A stretch of DNA of 5,362 nucleotides from Ktedonobacterales bacterium (lineage in GTDB: Bacteria; Chloroflexota; Ktedonobacteria; Ktedonobacterales; JADMIN01): assembly GCA_025450405.1 (NCBI GenBank), contig JANWHL010000286.1:1-5362 (forward strand). The letters run 5' to 3'. The translations under genes were made by a program, and so were the position numbers. Below the pieces are notes generated by a model. It was not told the DNA's origin. It made no database searches and saw only the letters and a list, made by a program, of their open reading frames with translations. The stretch's first letter is position 1; the number at the start of each line of letters is the position of its first letter. Below, piece by piece: positions 5,148 through 5,362 of this stretch.

Positions 5148-5362
5148 ATGGCGCTGATCAACGACCTGCCACTGGCCGTGCCGCCCGAGATGGAGGCGCG
5201 TTATCGCGCCGCCTGGCCGAGCGATGATCTGCTGAATGCGGTGGTGCCGCTCGCCGCCACGAGTCGCGTGCTGATGCTGGGCTGCGCGGCGGACCCATTC
5301 TGCCTGGTAGTGGCGCGACGCGTGGCCGAGGGATGGTGCGTGGTGGCCGACGACGACGCGGC
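5148..5362 (+). CDS. Probable SAM-dependent methyltransferase, N-terminal part (runs off the window)
   Basis: Only the first 71 residues are present and the frame is open at the right edge. An N-terminal helical stretch (MALINDLPLAVPPEMEARYR) precedes SRVLMLGCAADPF (39-51) and then ARRVAEGWCVVADDDA. The first resembles motif I of class I methyltransferases (VLxLGCGxG), where the SAM cofactor binds. The acidic run Asp68-Asp70 at the end of the next strand would contact the SAM ribose. The usual second and third glycines are Ala47 and Asp49, so a degenerate or related Rossmann protein is possible. Substrate cannot be told. It lies 41 bases after the NTF2-like gene with no visible promoter between, so co-transcription is likely. 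Confidence 0.6.
   Translation, partial: MALINDLPLAVPPEMEARYRAAWPSDDLLNAVVPLAATSRVLMLGCAADPFCLVVARRVAEGWCVVADDDA

Overview
This window is GC-rich DNA from a bacterial chromosome. I lean towards Chloroflexota. The grounds are a stand-alone receiver protein beginning with an 'ILVVNDTQEIL' type N-terminus, a QueG with a HEAT-repeat tail, high GC, and dispersed repeats of the 'CCTCACCCCCGGCCCCTCTCC' kind. All of this is indirect, so the assignment is tentative. I see no phage, plasmid, transposase, CRISPR or RNA genes.

Layout: (1) Positions 1-308 are an upstream region with a good sigma70-type promoter (188-217) and a leader hairpin close to the ribosome binding site. (2) Positions 309-1850, + strand, encode a 513-residue, four-helix membrane protein of unknown function. 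Its long C-terminal tail is first a Gly/Ser/Tyr repeat and then a Pro/Gly/Gln/Trp-rich segment. (3) Positions 1851-2655 are about 800 bases without a convincing gene, filled with palindromes and diverged direct repeats. (4) Positions 2656-3102, + strand, encode a receiver-only response regulator. (5) Positions 3106-4290, - strand, encode epoxyqueuosine reductase QueG, which converges on the regulator with 3 bases between the stop codons. (6) Positions 4291-4485 are a divergent promoter region in which TATACTGG...ATTGGCC occurs on both strands in inverted orientation. (7) Positions 4486-5106, + strand, encode a membrane-anchored protein with a probable NTF2-like (DUF4878-type) domain. (8) From 5148 to the right edge, + strand, is the start of a probable SAM-dependent methyltransferase.

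The genes do not form one obvious pathway. QueG is a tRNA-modification housekeeping enzyme. The NTF2-like protein and the methyltransferase are probably co-transcribed (41-base gap, same strand). The regulator has no kinase or output partner here. The most unusual items are the low-complexity aromatic tail of the first protein and the repeat mosaic behind it. I found no clear evidence of a new multi-gene system.
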